Assembly: GCF_020520425.1 (NCBI RefSeq)
Contig: NC_079489.1
Location: forward strand, 87,473,810-87,537,809
Origin: Spinacia oleracea
Lineage: Eukaryota > Streptophyta > Magnoliopsida > Caryophyllales > Amaranthaceae
Reading direction: 5' to 3'
DNA length: 64,000 nucleotides
Under the pieces are notes generated by a model that was given only the letters and a program-made list of their open reading frames with translations, searched no databases and had not been told where the DNA came from. Shown in pieces: positions 1 through 10,391 of this stretch. Made by a program: the position numbers and the translations under genes. How positions within the stretch are numbered: position 1 is the first letter of the stretch; each line of letters opens with the position of its first letter.

Positions 1-148
1 ATGAACTTATGTTCATGACAACAAGGTTCATAAATACTAATTAACTACTTCTAATCAGATCTCATAGGATAAATTTAGCCGAATTATGATAATTCACCAT
101 TTCCTTCAGTTTTTATAGCTGTTGGTTTTTTGCTTCTTGTGTTTACAG

Positions 149-232
149 GCAAATAAAGCATGGGAAAGAATGTCCAAAACAAGTTACGGATCAGAAACAA
201 ATGTAGATGAGCAACAACAGTTGATTAACTAG
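149..232 (+). CDS. last exon of an unidentified gene (partial)
   Basis: A pyrimidine-rich tract ending TTTACAG gives a splice acceptor just before this exon. The open frame runs 27 codons to TAG, with the hydrophilic C-terminus ANKAWERMSKTSYGSETNV followed by DEQQQLIN. The composition (charged, Q-rich, no low-complexity DNA) looks like a true protein end rather than chance. The rest of the gene lies left of the window, or in exons before position 1 separated by the AT-rich sequence at 1-148. I do not recognise the protein. The following ~340 bp would be its 3' UTR. Confidence 0.5.
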   Translation, partial: ANKAWERMSKTSYGSETNVDEQQQLIN

Positions 233-579
233 TTTTCGTAAAAGCAGATTTTGTCTGTAAAAGCAGAAAAGTCTGATACAAAGGATGCAACAGACGAAGT
301 TTTTCACGAGCATTGCAAACGGAATGACAATAATGTTTAGTGAGTAGATTGGCTCTTCAGGCCACAATTTTGTGATATTGCGAAGAATAGAATAGAATGA
401 TTATGCTCAAGTAGTAATGTGCTAGGACATAACGAGTATTTGATAAGCGGAAGTTTCAAAGAAAAATCCCGTTTTGCTTCTGTCTGCTGTGTTTCAAGTA
501 TTACTTCTGTGAGTTCTGTCACTTATCACTTGTGTGGTAATTATTTAGAAAGTTGACCCTGGAAAACTGAAATATGTAC
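233..579 (+). other. probable 3' UTR / intergenic
   Basis: No coding signal on either strand. It follows the stop codon of the terminal exon and ends at the target duplication of the next element. Confidence 0.3.
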
Positions 580-589
580 AATATTGATC

Positions 590-1255
590 GGCGAATGCTG
601 TAAATTAGCCCCTTGACTTTCAATTGTAACAAATCAACCCCATATCTATTTTGTAATGTGCAATTAACTCCAATTTTAATTTGCGGACCAAATTTTATCG
701 GAAAGTATATAATATTCACCGGAGTAAATTAAATCATAGTACCAGCACAGTGAAACTTTGAGAGTGAATTTGGTACAGATTCGAACTCAAACATGAAACA
801 TTAATACAGCAAAATCCAATCATCAAATTAGTCGACTCCAACATTTCTTCGGAAACTACAACAAACTGATAAAACAAATGGAAGAGGGGGGACAAAATGA
901 TACGTTAATTGGCAGCATTAAAGAAGGCAATGGGAGTAGATCCACCCACCAAAAACTAAATCCAAGCCTTATAGGAGCGGCACACCGACTTCATGCGTTG
1001 GAACAGGGGAGATTTTCTGCATTTCTTCAATCACTTTTTCAATAACAAATTTCGTTGTTTTGTTGATGAATCTCCGATTGTCAATTTGTCCGGCGAAAAA
1101 ATTTATACTTTACAGTGGCATTTGTGTGGCAAATTATCAGTTATAATTAATTGCACATTACAAAATAGTTGTAGGGTTGATTTGCTACAGTTGAAAGTTA
1201 AGGGACTTATTTGCACATGAGACCTAAGTAATGGGGTTCATTTGCCGTATTCGCC
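590..1255. mobile_element. non-autonomous Mutator-type element (MITE-like)
   Basis: The two ends are inverted repeats of about 120 bp, roughly 75-80 percent alike. The left begins GGCGAATGCTGTAAATTAGC; the right, read on the minus strand, begins GGCGAATACGGCAAATGAAC. A perfect 10-bp direct repeat AATATTGATC flanks it at 580-589 and 1256-1265. Mutator-like elements make 8-10 bp duplications, so this superfamily fits best. No transposase is encoded. Short ORFs inside are chance. Confidence 0.7.
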
Positions 1256-1265
1256 AATATTGATC

Positions 1266-1734
1266 GAACCTGCCGGGCACGAGCCTAATGATCATACGTC
1301 TCATTAAAGTCATGAGTTACCACTATGCATTTCAACAATAAATGTTCATTACTCTACGCTAGTTCTTGAGCCCATTTAAAGAATATGCAGTTATATATTG
1401 AGGGCTTGTGATTTTACTGGGAATGTATGATTTTAATAGAGTGAAATTTGAAGGTTGAAAGAATGGTGAATTAATATCCAACATTAAGCAAGGAGATTAT
1501 GTGGAAAAGGTTAAATGAATGTATGAATTATATTGTGAATTGATGTTGAATAAGGAAGATAAAATGAAAGTCAGACTATTATCTTTTAAAGTTAAGCTAT
1601 TATGAGTAAAAGTTAGGTAAACAGGAATAAATGATTTCTTTACATTTAATACAAAAGGTTAAAGTTTATATTGATATTTCTAACTTTTCAATATAGTAAA
1701 CTGAAATATTAAAGTTAAAGTTGCACCTGCATTG
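1266..1734. other. non-coding stretch
   Basis: AT-rich. From about 1560 the AAAGTTAG-like words seen in the adjacent decayed gene begin. No gene, RNA or clear element end is visible. Confidence 0.3.
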
Positions 1735-2200
1735 GTCTGCTGAGTTGGATCTGTGATAGCATCAACAATAAGAGGTTGATCACACTATACAACAGTCTTG
1801 TTGTCAATTTTGTTGACATTTAGTTGATGAAGAACTTCTTCAATCTTTTTATTTGGATTAACATTCTGAGGTATATCAGAAGGATCCATCACAAGCTACA
1901 TTCGCCAAACCTCCTGGCATAGACTGAACTGAAAGTACAATCTCAGCCAATTCTTGCATCATGGCATAATACCCCGGATCCAAATCATCACCAGGCTACA
2001 ATGGGGATGAGGCGCGTTTCACTGCTGATTTAGCTTCAAGTTGTTTCAAATTTCCATTTGAAACAATTTCCAAATTCCTTCTCATTCTCAAAAACTCCGC
2101 ATGGATTTCCTTCAAGATTCAGGAAAAGTTAGACTTTTTGAATTAAAAGTTAGACTACTGAAAGTAAAAAAATTTGTTTGAAAAGGTTCATGATTTCTAC

Positions 2201-2345
2201 TTCAGAATCCTTAACTTTAACTTTAGAATCCTTAACTTTAACTTTAGAATCCTCAACTTTAACTTCAGAAACCTCAACTTCAACTTCAGAATCCTTGACT
2301 TTAACTTCAGAATCCTTAACTTTAACTTTAGAATCCTTAATTCAA
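2201..2345 (+). repeat. 21-bp tandem repeat, about 7 copies
   Basis: Unit about TAGAATCCTTAACTTTAACT plus T, with one or two changes per copy. The short + strand ORF across it (FRILNFN repeated) is a by-product of the 21-bp period. It lies in an intron of the decayed minus-strand gene. Confidence 0.8.
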
Positions 2346-2501
2346 TTTTGAGGTGATGCACAAGCAGTACAGTAACTTACATAATACAATTTTCTTAACT
2401 TTTACTGGAATAACCTTAACTTTAACAATAGATTTCAAAACTACAATAAATTTTTTAATAAAGCATAAAATGAACTATAAAAATGTTGAGAAGAAACTTA
2501 C

Positions 2502-3483
2502 ATCAGATGCAATTGATTGAATTACTGAATTTGACAATTGACCATCAGGAATGATGAACCTTATATGGTTCTCATCATCATTGGCAGCATCCGTATTGCA
2601 TGTTCCAGCTTTATCCCTAGCATAAATCTTAGCAAAACCATCTTCAAAACCCAACTTTTGACATACATGGTAGGTCACAGTATTTAATATACCACTACCA
2701 AAGCAAGTTGAATCCTTTTACAAAACAAGCCTTTCGTAGATTTTGATACCAGACCAATGCTTCTTCAACGGAAGACTACAACTCTGAACAATGCCCCTAA
2801 ATTGAAGGCGATGAAAATAGACAACTTGTAAAACCCACAAACAACCACCAACATTACCCTAACAGCCTGAATTTTTATACTTCCGAAAAGCTCGACAAAG
2901 TCTCTTATGTACATATCCACACCAATCAAGATTCTTTATTTCATCTACATTCTCAAGAACTTTAACTAAACCCAAATAAGCAGTCCTATTAGCTATAGGA
3001 GCTAAGAAAACAGAGAATGTAAACATCACAAATATTCTCTTGAACATTTCTCCACCATCCACTAATTCACCGATCTTAACCTCCAACTGATGTAGTGGAA
3101 TGGGTGCATTTTTTTTAACTTGAAAGTATTCTCTCCACTGATTTTTCAAACCTACATCCTTAGTCCTAGTGCTGTTGTCTACAATAGTCTTGTGAGGATG
3201 TAATGGGAGAAGAAACACATCATGCACATCAAATGAAGTAAATATGAATTCCTTTCCAGCTTCTATTTTAAATAACCAACTAACCGGATCAAAATTATCA
3301 ATCAACGAGGGAAATAATGTCATATCTAACTTCAAAGTTTGTTTAGGTAAAGAAAACAACCACCCGAATCCAATTTCCCAAACAACATTAATTTGATTTG
3401 TAGTGAATTTTTGCATGACAGTTGACAAAGCATTGGGTCTACACTGGGTAGTCATGCTTGAAGTACTGCAATCCCCATCCAAG
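2502..3483 (-). pseudogene. exon 2 of the decayed IGFG-motif gene, two internal stops
   Basis: One reading frame carries protein-like sequence across the whole 982 bp, broken only by TAG (2861-2859) and TAA (2720-2718). Downstream of the stops the frame still encodes LKKHWSGIKIYERLVL and KLGFEDGFAKIYARDK. The exon ends GAT|GTAAGT. So decay is recent and by point mutation, not frameshift. Confidence 0.6.
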
Positions 3484-3487
3484 CTGA

Positions 3488-4045
3488 AAAAAAGTTATAA
3501 AGGTAAAAGTTAGACTTTAGCAGTTAAAGTTAGGTGACAAAAAGTTAAACAAATAAAAGTTAGACTTTTAGCAGTTAAAGTTAGGTTATTAATAGTAAAA
3601 GTTAGGTTTCAAATGACGGAAGACTTTCTTAATATTCATAACAAATACCATAACTTAAAGTTAAAAAGTTAAAAAGTTAAAAAGGTAAAAGTTAGACTTT
3701 TAGCAGTTAAAGTTAAGTTATTAACTATTAAAGTTAGGTTTAATATGATGAATTATGTTTTAACTTTAGATCATTTTCCATAACTTTAAGATACAAAAGT
3801 ACAACTTTAACACAGAAAAGGGTCAATGTGAGAAATAAAACAAATTGGAACACACACATTAATTGAAGAAAGGTAAAAAAGTAAAAGTTAGACTTTTAGC
3901 AGTTAAAGTTAAGTTATTAACTATTAAAGTCAGGTTTAAGATGATGAATTCTATCTTAACTTTAGATCATTTCCCATAACTTTAAGGTACAAAAATACAA
4001 CTTAACATAGAAAAGGTCAATTTGGGAAATAAAAAAAATTGTAGA
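3488..4045. repeat. intronic repeats of AAAGTTAG type, ~180-bp higher unit
   Basis: The block 'AAAGTTAGACTTTTAGCAGT' and the sequence after it recur around 3690 and 3890 with flanking sequence preserved, and in shorter form at 3555. Related blocks sit upstream of the gene at 4480-4740. All share the words AAAGTTA and TAACTTT. Confidence 0.6.
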
Positions 4046-4051
4046 ACTCAC

Positions 4052-4422
4052 ATCTGGACATCATTATCAGATTCAACAGCAACATCATCATCCACCTCAG
4101 CCTTTATCCTTGCCTTCTTCCCTTTTGGTTTTATTTCAACCATCTCAGCCTTGACCTTTACTTTCTTCTCCATGACTCCCGGCTTCTTCTTCCTCTTGCC
4201 TGCCGGTTTAACATGAGCCTCATCAGCCTCATCAGCCTCATCATCCTCATCATTCACTATGGGACTTGCTGAGCTATCACCATTACCATCCTCACCATCA
4301 TCCTCATCATCTACATAAGCGTCATCTTCATCATCATATATATATTCATCTGAATCTGGATAATGTATCTCCTCATCTTCTTGTAAAACCTCACTCTTAT
4401 TAGCAGTTTTAGTTCTCGCCAT
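4052..4422 (-). CDS. exon 1 of the decayed IGFG-motif gene
   Basis: Codes for MARTKTANKSEVLQEDEE, then runs of D/E, then KPAGKRKKKPGVMEKKVKVK. It begins at an ATG and stops at a good donor (AT|GTGAGT). The 371-nt length leaves phase 2, which matches the next acceptor. This exon has no internal stop, unlike exon 2. Confidence 0.55.
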
Positions 4423-5619
4423 GATTCAATGATGTCAAAAATCACTGCAAAAGTTAAACTCACATTAGGTGAAAAATTTGGAAATATAAAAGTAATACTA
4501 TTAGCTGTTAAAGTTAAGTTATTAATAGAAAAAGTTAGGTCTTAGATGACTGAAAACTGTCTTAACTTTTAGGGTAATTTCCATAACTTTATTATAAAGA
4601 ACTAAAACTTTAACACAGAAAAGTACAACGGTGAAATATAACAGACTGAAGGACTCAAATTAGCTGAAGAAAGGTAAAAATATAAAAGTTAGACTTCTAC
4701 CAATTAAAGTTCAGTTATTAACAATTAAAGTTAAGTTAAATGAAATTAAGTTAAGTTAGACTCTCTAACTCAGTCTTGGCTTCTACTAAACCAACATCAA
4801 GTATTTCTCAAGTAGATTTACATTGAACATAATGAAATAAAAAAACCTAAACGATGCACATTCAAGTATTCAACAATTGCTTGCAGATTGGTACAAGTAT
4901 GTTCTTCACTTTTAGGTGAATAACCTTAACTTATTAACAGATTTATAAACTTTAACAACAATCAGATTTATAAACTTTAAAAAACATAAATTAAAGCACA
5001 AAATTGAAAAATTATGCTAAGAAGCTATCTGTGCAAAGGAACAAAATCGCAGCAAAAACAAACGATCGATGAAACCTAAAAACCGCAATAATCGATAAAA
5101 ACCTAAATCAAAACACACAAAAACAAAATCGAAACAACACACACAAAGAAAAACACAATTTCAACATAATTCGCAGAATAAATCAAGTAGAAAAACTAAA
5201 ATAAAAAACCTAAATATCAAAAAATGAAAAAACAAAGAAAATAGGAAGAAAACTAACATTGATGAACATTCGAGATAAACGTAGCCAAATCGCGAAGAAA
5301 TTGCAGAAGAAATCGCGAAGAGAGTGCAAGAGAAATGCCGAAGAATAATCGCAAAAGAGAGAGAGAGGGGAGAGAGAAAAGAGAGAAAGTAGGGGAAACA
5401 GTTCGAAGAGAGAGAAAGAAACGAGATACCCCCAATTCGAAATTAAAAAAAAAAAAAACAATTCGACTCACACGTGTGAGTTTATGCGGGTTGCCTAATA
5501 TGGGCTTGGTGTATAATAATTTTTTTTTTTTTGAGAAAAGTGTATAATAATTTATTGTACACCCATTGTAAATAAAATTTTGTGTTTTTTTAATCACTGT
5601 TGAGTTGATCTATAGTTGA
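4423..5619 (-). promoter_or_regulatory. upstream region of the decayed minus-strand gene
   Basis: On the minus strand it contains a long CT-rich tract (complement of 5330-5420, GAGA-rich on +) of the kind common in plant 5' UTRs and core promoters, with AAAGTTAG repeats nearer the gene. At 5540-5585 the sequence TTATTGTACACCC with AAATAAAATTTTGTG resembles the end of a small element at 61023-61318. It may mark the end of the transposon that carried the gene. No other gene is visible. Confidence 0.35.
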
Positions 5620-5650
5620 CTAGTCTTATATGCACGCGATGCGTGCGAGG
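5620..5650 (-). other. Helitron 3' end: hairpin and CTAG
   Basis: Perfect 6-bp stem GCACGC/GCGTGC with a 3-nt loop, then an 8-nt spacer and CTAG on the minus strand, followed by T outside the element. This is the rolling-circle termination structure of the family. Confidence 0.7.
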
Positions 5651-5886
5651 TTGTATAAAAACTAAATATTATTCCAAGCAACATTTATGTTATGTTACTC
5701 ATCTGCTTCTCATTGTGCAATTTCATGAACCCAATCAGATCCAGAAAAAAATTCAAAATAACTAAAATGCACTTCGCATCATACAAAATCAATAAATCAA
5801 CATAAACTGATAGGAACTAAAGAAGCTACAAAATTATATGGCAGGCCTAAAATGAGCCATGTAGTCCGTCAATCACCAGTATAGCA

Positions 5887-6990
5887 TCTATATTATATAA
5901 GCCAGCTCCTGAGGTCATTTTTGTAAATTAACTTTTCGTGTCCCCCATAAAATTTACTAAAATACCCTCCTCATCTTTACCTAGCTGATTCATCCCGTGC
6001 AAATCAGAGGAGCGTTACTGAAGAGAGAGAAAATTGAGAAAGCTTACACTGATTCAACCCTTCCCCGTATTCCTCCCGTTTTCTCTCTCCTTCGATCTTC
6101 TTCATCTTCCTCAAATCTTCTCCTTCCTCAATCCTCTCCTCGATCTTCTTCATCTTCTACAACATGGGTTTTAGGGTTTCTAGAAATTTTTTCATTGGAA
6201 TTGAGATATTCAATTTGAAACTTTCGTAATAAATAATCAAATTTAGGGGTTTAGGAAAGGGGATTGGATTATAGATAAGAATAAATTGAAGGTCGATAAT
6301 GGAGGAGAGAGAAGACGATGGTGGGTGATGGCTCCTTGGAGGCGGCGGCGATGGCGGCTCACCTTCAATTTCATACTTCCAGTTTTAATCTCAAGCTTCT
6401 CTCTCCACTTATTCATTTCAGTGATTGATTCGTAATATGGTTTTAGGGTTTTACTTCAATTCAATTCAACTTCTTGCAGAATTTTCAATTGAAGCCCCGA
6501 TCAATTAGAATAAGAATTTGTGTTGTTGGGGGTAATGTCAAATTGGGGTTTTGTTAATTAGGGTTCGTGCTTATTGAAATTCATCGTTATTATGGTTGGA
6601 TTTGGGATTTTCAATTGTATTCCTGATCAATTAGAGTCACATTTCTTGCTGTTTGTAGCTGAAAAGGCATTTGAATATGATAGAATTTGTTCAGGATTGA
6701 AATTAGTATGACGGGATTTGATTATAATTAAGGAAAAGAATTTGTGTTGTTGTGGGTAATGTCTAATTGGGGTTTTGTTAATTAGGGTTCTTGCTTATTG
6801 AAATTCATCGTTATTATGGTTGGATTTGGGATTTTCAATTGTATTCCTGATCAATTAGAGTCACATTTCTTGCTGTTTGTAGCTGAAAAGGCATTTGAAT
6901 ATGATAGAATTTGTTCAGGATTGAAATTAGTATGACAGGTTTTGATTATAATTAAGGAATTAGTATGACAGGTTTTGATTATAATTAGAG
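5887..6990 (+). repeat. inverted second copy of the Helitron 5' arm
   Basis: Starts TCTATATTATATAAGCCAGC after an A, and repeats the element's own 5' arm (11483 to about 10392) in opposite orientation with few differences. For example, a 73-codon chance ORF is identical in both arms. The arm contains a ~224-bp tandem duplication (GGGGTTTTGTTAATTAGGG recurs at 6545 and 6769) that is also present in the other arm, so the duplication came before the inversion. Confidence 0.8.
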
Positions 6991-7106
6991 TCACACTCCA
7001 ACTTCTTGTTCTCGCTCATAGATTACATGGTATCTCAACTAAATACATATTCTAATAGCATTGGCTATCAGGCAATTTCTTTCATTCTAACATTATGATA
7101 TTGGAA

Positions 7107-7225
7107 CAAAAAATAAAAGAAGTCCAACAACATATAAAAGAAGTCCAAAAAATAAAAGAAGTCCAACAACATCTAAAAGAAGTCCAACAACATTATGGTA
7201 ATATTGTGCAAGTCCAACAACATAT
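7107..7225 (+). repeat. ~20-bp tandem repeat inside the Helitron
   Basis: Five imperfect copies of AAAAGAAGTCCAACAACAT. The ORF across it is only an effect of the repeat. Confidence 0.7.
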
Positions 7226-8289
7226 ATCAAAAAGTAAAGTATCTAGATTTAGACCAGCCCAGTCTCCTGCAAAAGAATATATCTTCTTTGCAGCTCAAGT
7301 TTAACCTGCAAATCAGTTCATGATTAGTGTCAAACAAATCACCCATATTGTAAGACTTAACAACGGCACGAGATCTAAACCTGAAAGAATGCAGTAGGTG
7401 ATATAGAGAACCGAAGATTGGCAATATAATCATGAATCCTGGGTTCTTTGATATCCATGACCACTTCAATCTCATAATGAGATCTAAGTATAGGTAAGAA
7501 CAAAATGGAATATCAGCAGGAGCAGCTGCATTGGATATGCCTTTATGATCCTATAAACAATAGAGTGAATCAAATTCATAGGATTAAGTCAAGAGAAACC
7601 AAGGACATGTTAGGAAAGTCATGTCATAGCCATACCCTCATCAATACAAAAAAACAGGCACACCAAAACCGTATTACCAATGTGAGAAACAAATTACAGG
7701 CTAAAAATTAACTAAAAACCTTAAGAATTAGAATGGAAACATTAAACAGAACAATTAAAGTTCATGAAAAAAGAGTAAGGATTTTTTTTCAAAAAATTAC
7801 TTGAATTCGCATGTGTTATGGAGATTTCACCAGGAATAACCTACAAATCACTTCCAGAGCATTCATTTGGATGAGGCCTGAAATTCACTTTATTGTTTAA
7901 GTAATATAGACCAAATAGATGCAAATTAAGTATAGCTGCAAATTAAGTTATAACGAAATCAAGTAATAATAATAATATACAAAAATTACCTGAATTTGCA
8001 TGCCTCATCTATGTTTTTTGACGTCGTGTTTTTTCTTTTGATTACTGAGGTTTTGGGGTTTGATTTTTGCAGGATGGTAGACACGGGAAAGCTTGGGGGC
8101 TTGCTTAGAAAGATGGTTAGTCTATCAGAAGAACCAATCTGAAGATATCAGAAGTGCATGTGCTGCTGTTTTCTTCTGTTTTTCCCAGAGTTGCTGGCTA
8201 ATGATGTAGCAGCTGCTGTGTTCTGCTGCAGTATTCTTGCTGCTGTTAGCATTCATCTCACGGTATTGAGCAACAACAAAAACCATAAG

Positions 8290-8415
8290 CATCGAGCGAT
8301 GAGTTGACAGGGCGTCGTATCACTGCTCTTCTCGAAGCTAATCGCCTCAACTTTTTTCAATTCCTCACATGATATTCTCTCAAAAAATATAATAGAATCA
8401 TCCTTCAACTTCGAC
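8290..8415 (-). pseudogene. captured exon piece, gene not identified
   Basis: Follows a strong minus-strand acceptor (TTTTTTTGCAG at 8416 upward) and stays open for about 42 codons: SKLKDDSIIFFERISCEELK then KVEAISFEKSSDTTPCQL. Lysine/glutamate-rich. I do not recognise it. It may belong to another host gene than the PP2C exon, because PP2Cs do not continue this way. Confidence 0.35.
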
Positions 8416-8885
8416 CTGCAAAAAAATCAACCAAATTCAAACAAAGATCGTTGAAAATTCTAAGGAAACCACCAATCAATATTCAATCACCAAAAAATTC
8501 AATCACCAATCAAATTCAATCACCAAAAAATCAAATTATGTACCCAACGACAGATAGAAAGAAGAGTAAATTGCGGTATTACCGTGGCAAGAAGTATATA
8601 ATTTGCTGATAGAATCACAAAAAAAACGCAAGGGATGGAAAACCCACGCCTTGTTCTTCAGAAAAAATTGAAGCAAACCCGGAAAATTCCCAGATCAAAA
8701 ATCAAATAAAGATCGATTTTATTTACAGATCATAGGAAACCCTAAGAAATTGATGGACGACAGCGACGGAAAATCCCCCAAAATCATCCCTCAAAATCAT
8801 AAATCAATTCAGACAAAAATTAGTTTTCCTTCAACTTAATTATCAATAATTAAACAATAAAATAATAATTAAGAGGTAAATATAC

Positions 8886-9155
8886 CTTATGATTGGAAGA
8901 TAGAGGAATTGCGACGCCTTTACGGCAAAGGACATCGCGTGAATCGCCGCTATTAGATACGACGATTTTCTCTGGGGTTACAACAGAGACAACGGTGGTA
9001 GATCCCACGGCGTCGCACTGAGGTGTTTGCAACTCACAACGACAACTCGTTGACGTCGTAGGGCCGGTGTTGTTCTTTGTTCTCTCTCCTACCTCGCTGT
9101 CCATCAACTTAAAGCTCCGAGACATCGTCTCAGTCCACTCGATATTTTCTTCTTT
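8886..9155 (-). pseudogene. captured exon of a clade A protein phosphatase 2C
   Basis: One 90-codon exon bounded by a TTTTTTGACAG acceptor and an AAG|GTATAT donor. It encodes IEWTETMSRSFKLMDSEVGE, then CRCELQTPQCDAVGSTTVV, VTPEKIVVSNSGDSRDVLCR and KGVAIPLSSNHK. The order and wording match the PP2C catalytic core (DAVGST and GDSR blocks) of the ABA co-receptor type. It ends at the conserved intron after the DHK motif, here NHK. Changes at usually fixed places, GDSRD for GDSRA and NHK for DHK, suggest relaxed constraint. The other PP2C exons are absent, so this is a transduplicated piece, not a gene. Confidence 0.8.
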
Positions 9156-9432
9156 CTGTCAAAAAATAATCCAAAATGACAAAAAATAATCAGAAATGTA
9201 ATTAAAAAATTGCAATAAAAAATTACAGAAAAGTAAATCAAACCTATGCAAACTAATCTATAAAAGTAAAACGGAACACTTACAACGCGGAGTTCCTAAT
9301 TCAAAATAGAGACAGGATCAGAAAATGTTCAACAGCAAGTTTCCGATAGTTCCAGGCAGTGTAGAATTCTGGATTAATCTCAAGCAGCTTTGCGCTGATT
9401 TCTGATCATTCAAGAATGCAAAACAATTATTC

Positions 9433-9669
9433 TCAAATCTGATCATTCAAGAATGCAAAACAATTTTCCTCTATAAGACTCGTCACATCTAGAAAGTTTG
9501 TACTAAAATCAAAAGACTTTAAATGCTTTACCGTTGAGTAAGAGAGAGTTTCCAAACCACTGTCAGCTAGCAGCTCTCTTCGTTTCTGAAAGTCAGCTGG
9601 CATGCTCCGAATATCCCTGCTGAAATCCTTGTTTGAGAAAGCTTTATATGCAGACTGATTCCAGTACAC
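9433..9669 (-). pseudogene. captured coding fragment, gene not identified
   Basis: 78-codon open frame with protein-like composition, including DFSRDIRSMPADFQKRRELL and LETLSYSTVKHLKSFDFSTN. It lies between the two recognised captured fragments and on the same strand, so capture is likely. I cannot name the parent gene. Confidence 0.4.
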
Positions 9670-10184
9670 TAATAACCAGGTTAAAAACCCATTCCAAACA
9701 GCCTAAGCTCGGTTAAACTTCTATAGGAAAAACATACTGTAAATTAATTACAAATTGAACATTATCAGACAAAGGGATCGAGTACATAATTACATATGTA
9801 TGCCGAGTGTGATAATCGCGATTAGGAACTTGGGAGTCCTCATTCATTTAACAAAGGGAAATCATATTGTCCAACAAATGTAGCTTCACAGTTTTATTGA
9901 CAACAAAAATATGTTTTCTAGTCTAGCTTCATGCAATACGTTAAAACCAATATAAACTACAAAAAAAAAATATGGTGCTGCAAATTAATCAGGTGTTAAC
10001 TGTCTTAAAATGGCCATAATCAAAGGGTATATCATTTCCCTAAAAACCCTGATGGGTCCAATTTAAAATCCAAGAACAGATTAACAGTCAGCAGAGTGAT
10101 CAACAAACCCAACAAATCAGATTGACTAACAAACACAGTCTATCTTCGGCTGTCTATTGTTAGACTGAATTGTTAGACAATTAC

Positions 10185-10303
10185 CTGGCGTTGCTGTCTA
10201 TCTTCGGCTTTCGACTGAACCATTTTCGATTTTATATCATCATAAACACCATCATAATCAAATACGGAAGGGTCTTCTTCTAACGCTTTCTTGTACTGAT
10301 CGT
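10185..10303 (-). pseudogene. captured exon of an NSRP1-like (DUF2040) splicing regulator
   Basis: Reads DQYKKALEEDPSVFDYDGVY then DDIKSKMVQSKAEDRQQRQ, ending CAG|GTAA. The EEDPSVFDYDGVYDD block is the signature start of nuclear speckle splicing regulatory protein 1 homologues. Only this short exon is present, with no following coiled-coil exons. It is a second host gene sampled by the same Helitron. Confidence 0.65.
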
Positions 10304-10391
10304 CTGATCCTCAACCTACAAACAAATGAGACACTTTTCACCATTAAATTCCCACTCCTAAATTCTAATGGCAGAAGTAATCAACAACTTG

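Larger units (their letters stand above)
1735..4422 (-). pseudogene. decayed multi-exon gene, IGFG-motif plant protein (transposon-associated type)
   Basis: Exon 1 (4422-4052) starts at ATG and encodes a very acidic stretch (about residues 15-75, D/E-rich) followed by a basic KRKKKPG-like cluster that could be a nuclear signal. It ends at a GTGAGT donor. Exon 2 (3483-2502) follows a TTTTTTTCAG acceptor; the phase-2 junction keeps the frame. It encodes a domain with VVWEIGFGWLFSLP, then FDPVSWLFKI, ANRTAYLGLVKVL, LDWCGYV and, after a break, CLWVLQVVYFHRLQ. Two in-frame stops interrupt exon 2, TAG at 2861-2859 and TAA at 2720-2718, and it ends at a GTAAGT donor. Further coding-like pieces with stops lie at about 2120-1735 (for example DDLDPGYYAMMQELAEIVLS). 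I recall this domain order from uncharacterised Amaranthaceae proteins, some joined to Ulp1-type C48 peptidases carried by transposons; no peptidase is visible here. Confidence 0.6.

Noticed and set aside
2174..2356. ORF with seven FRILNFN repeats
   Set aside because: The DNA repeat has a 21-bp period, so any frame gives a repeated heptapeptide. It lies in an intron of a decayed gene on the other strand.
5997..6218. 73-codon Ser-rich ORF, identical to one at 11149-11370 on the other strand
   Set aside because: Both are in the inverted Helitron arms, in a CT-rich UTR-like tract. Identity reflects the repeat, not selection on protein.
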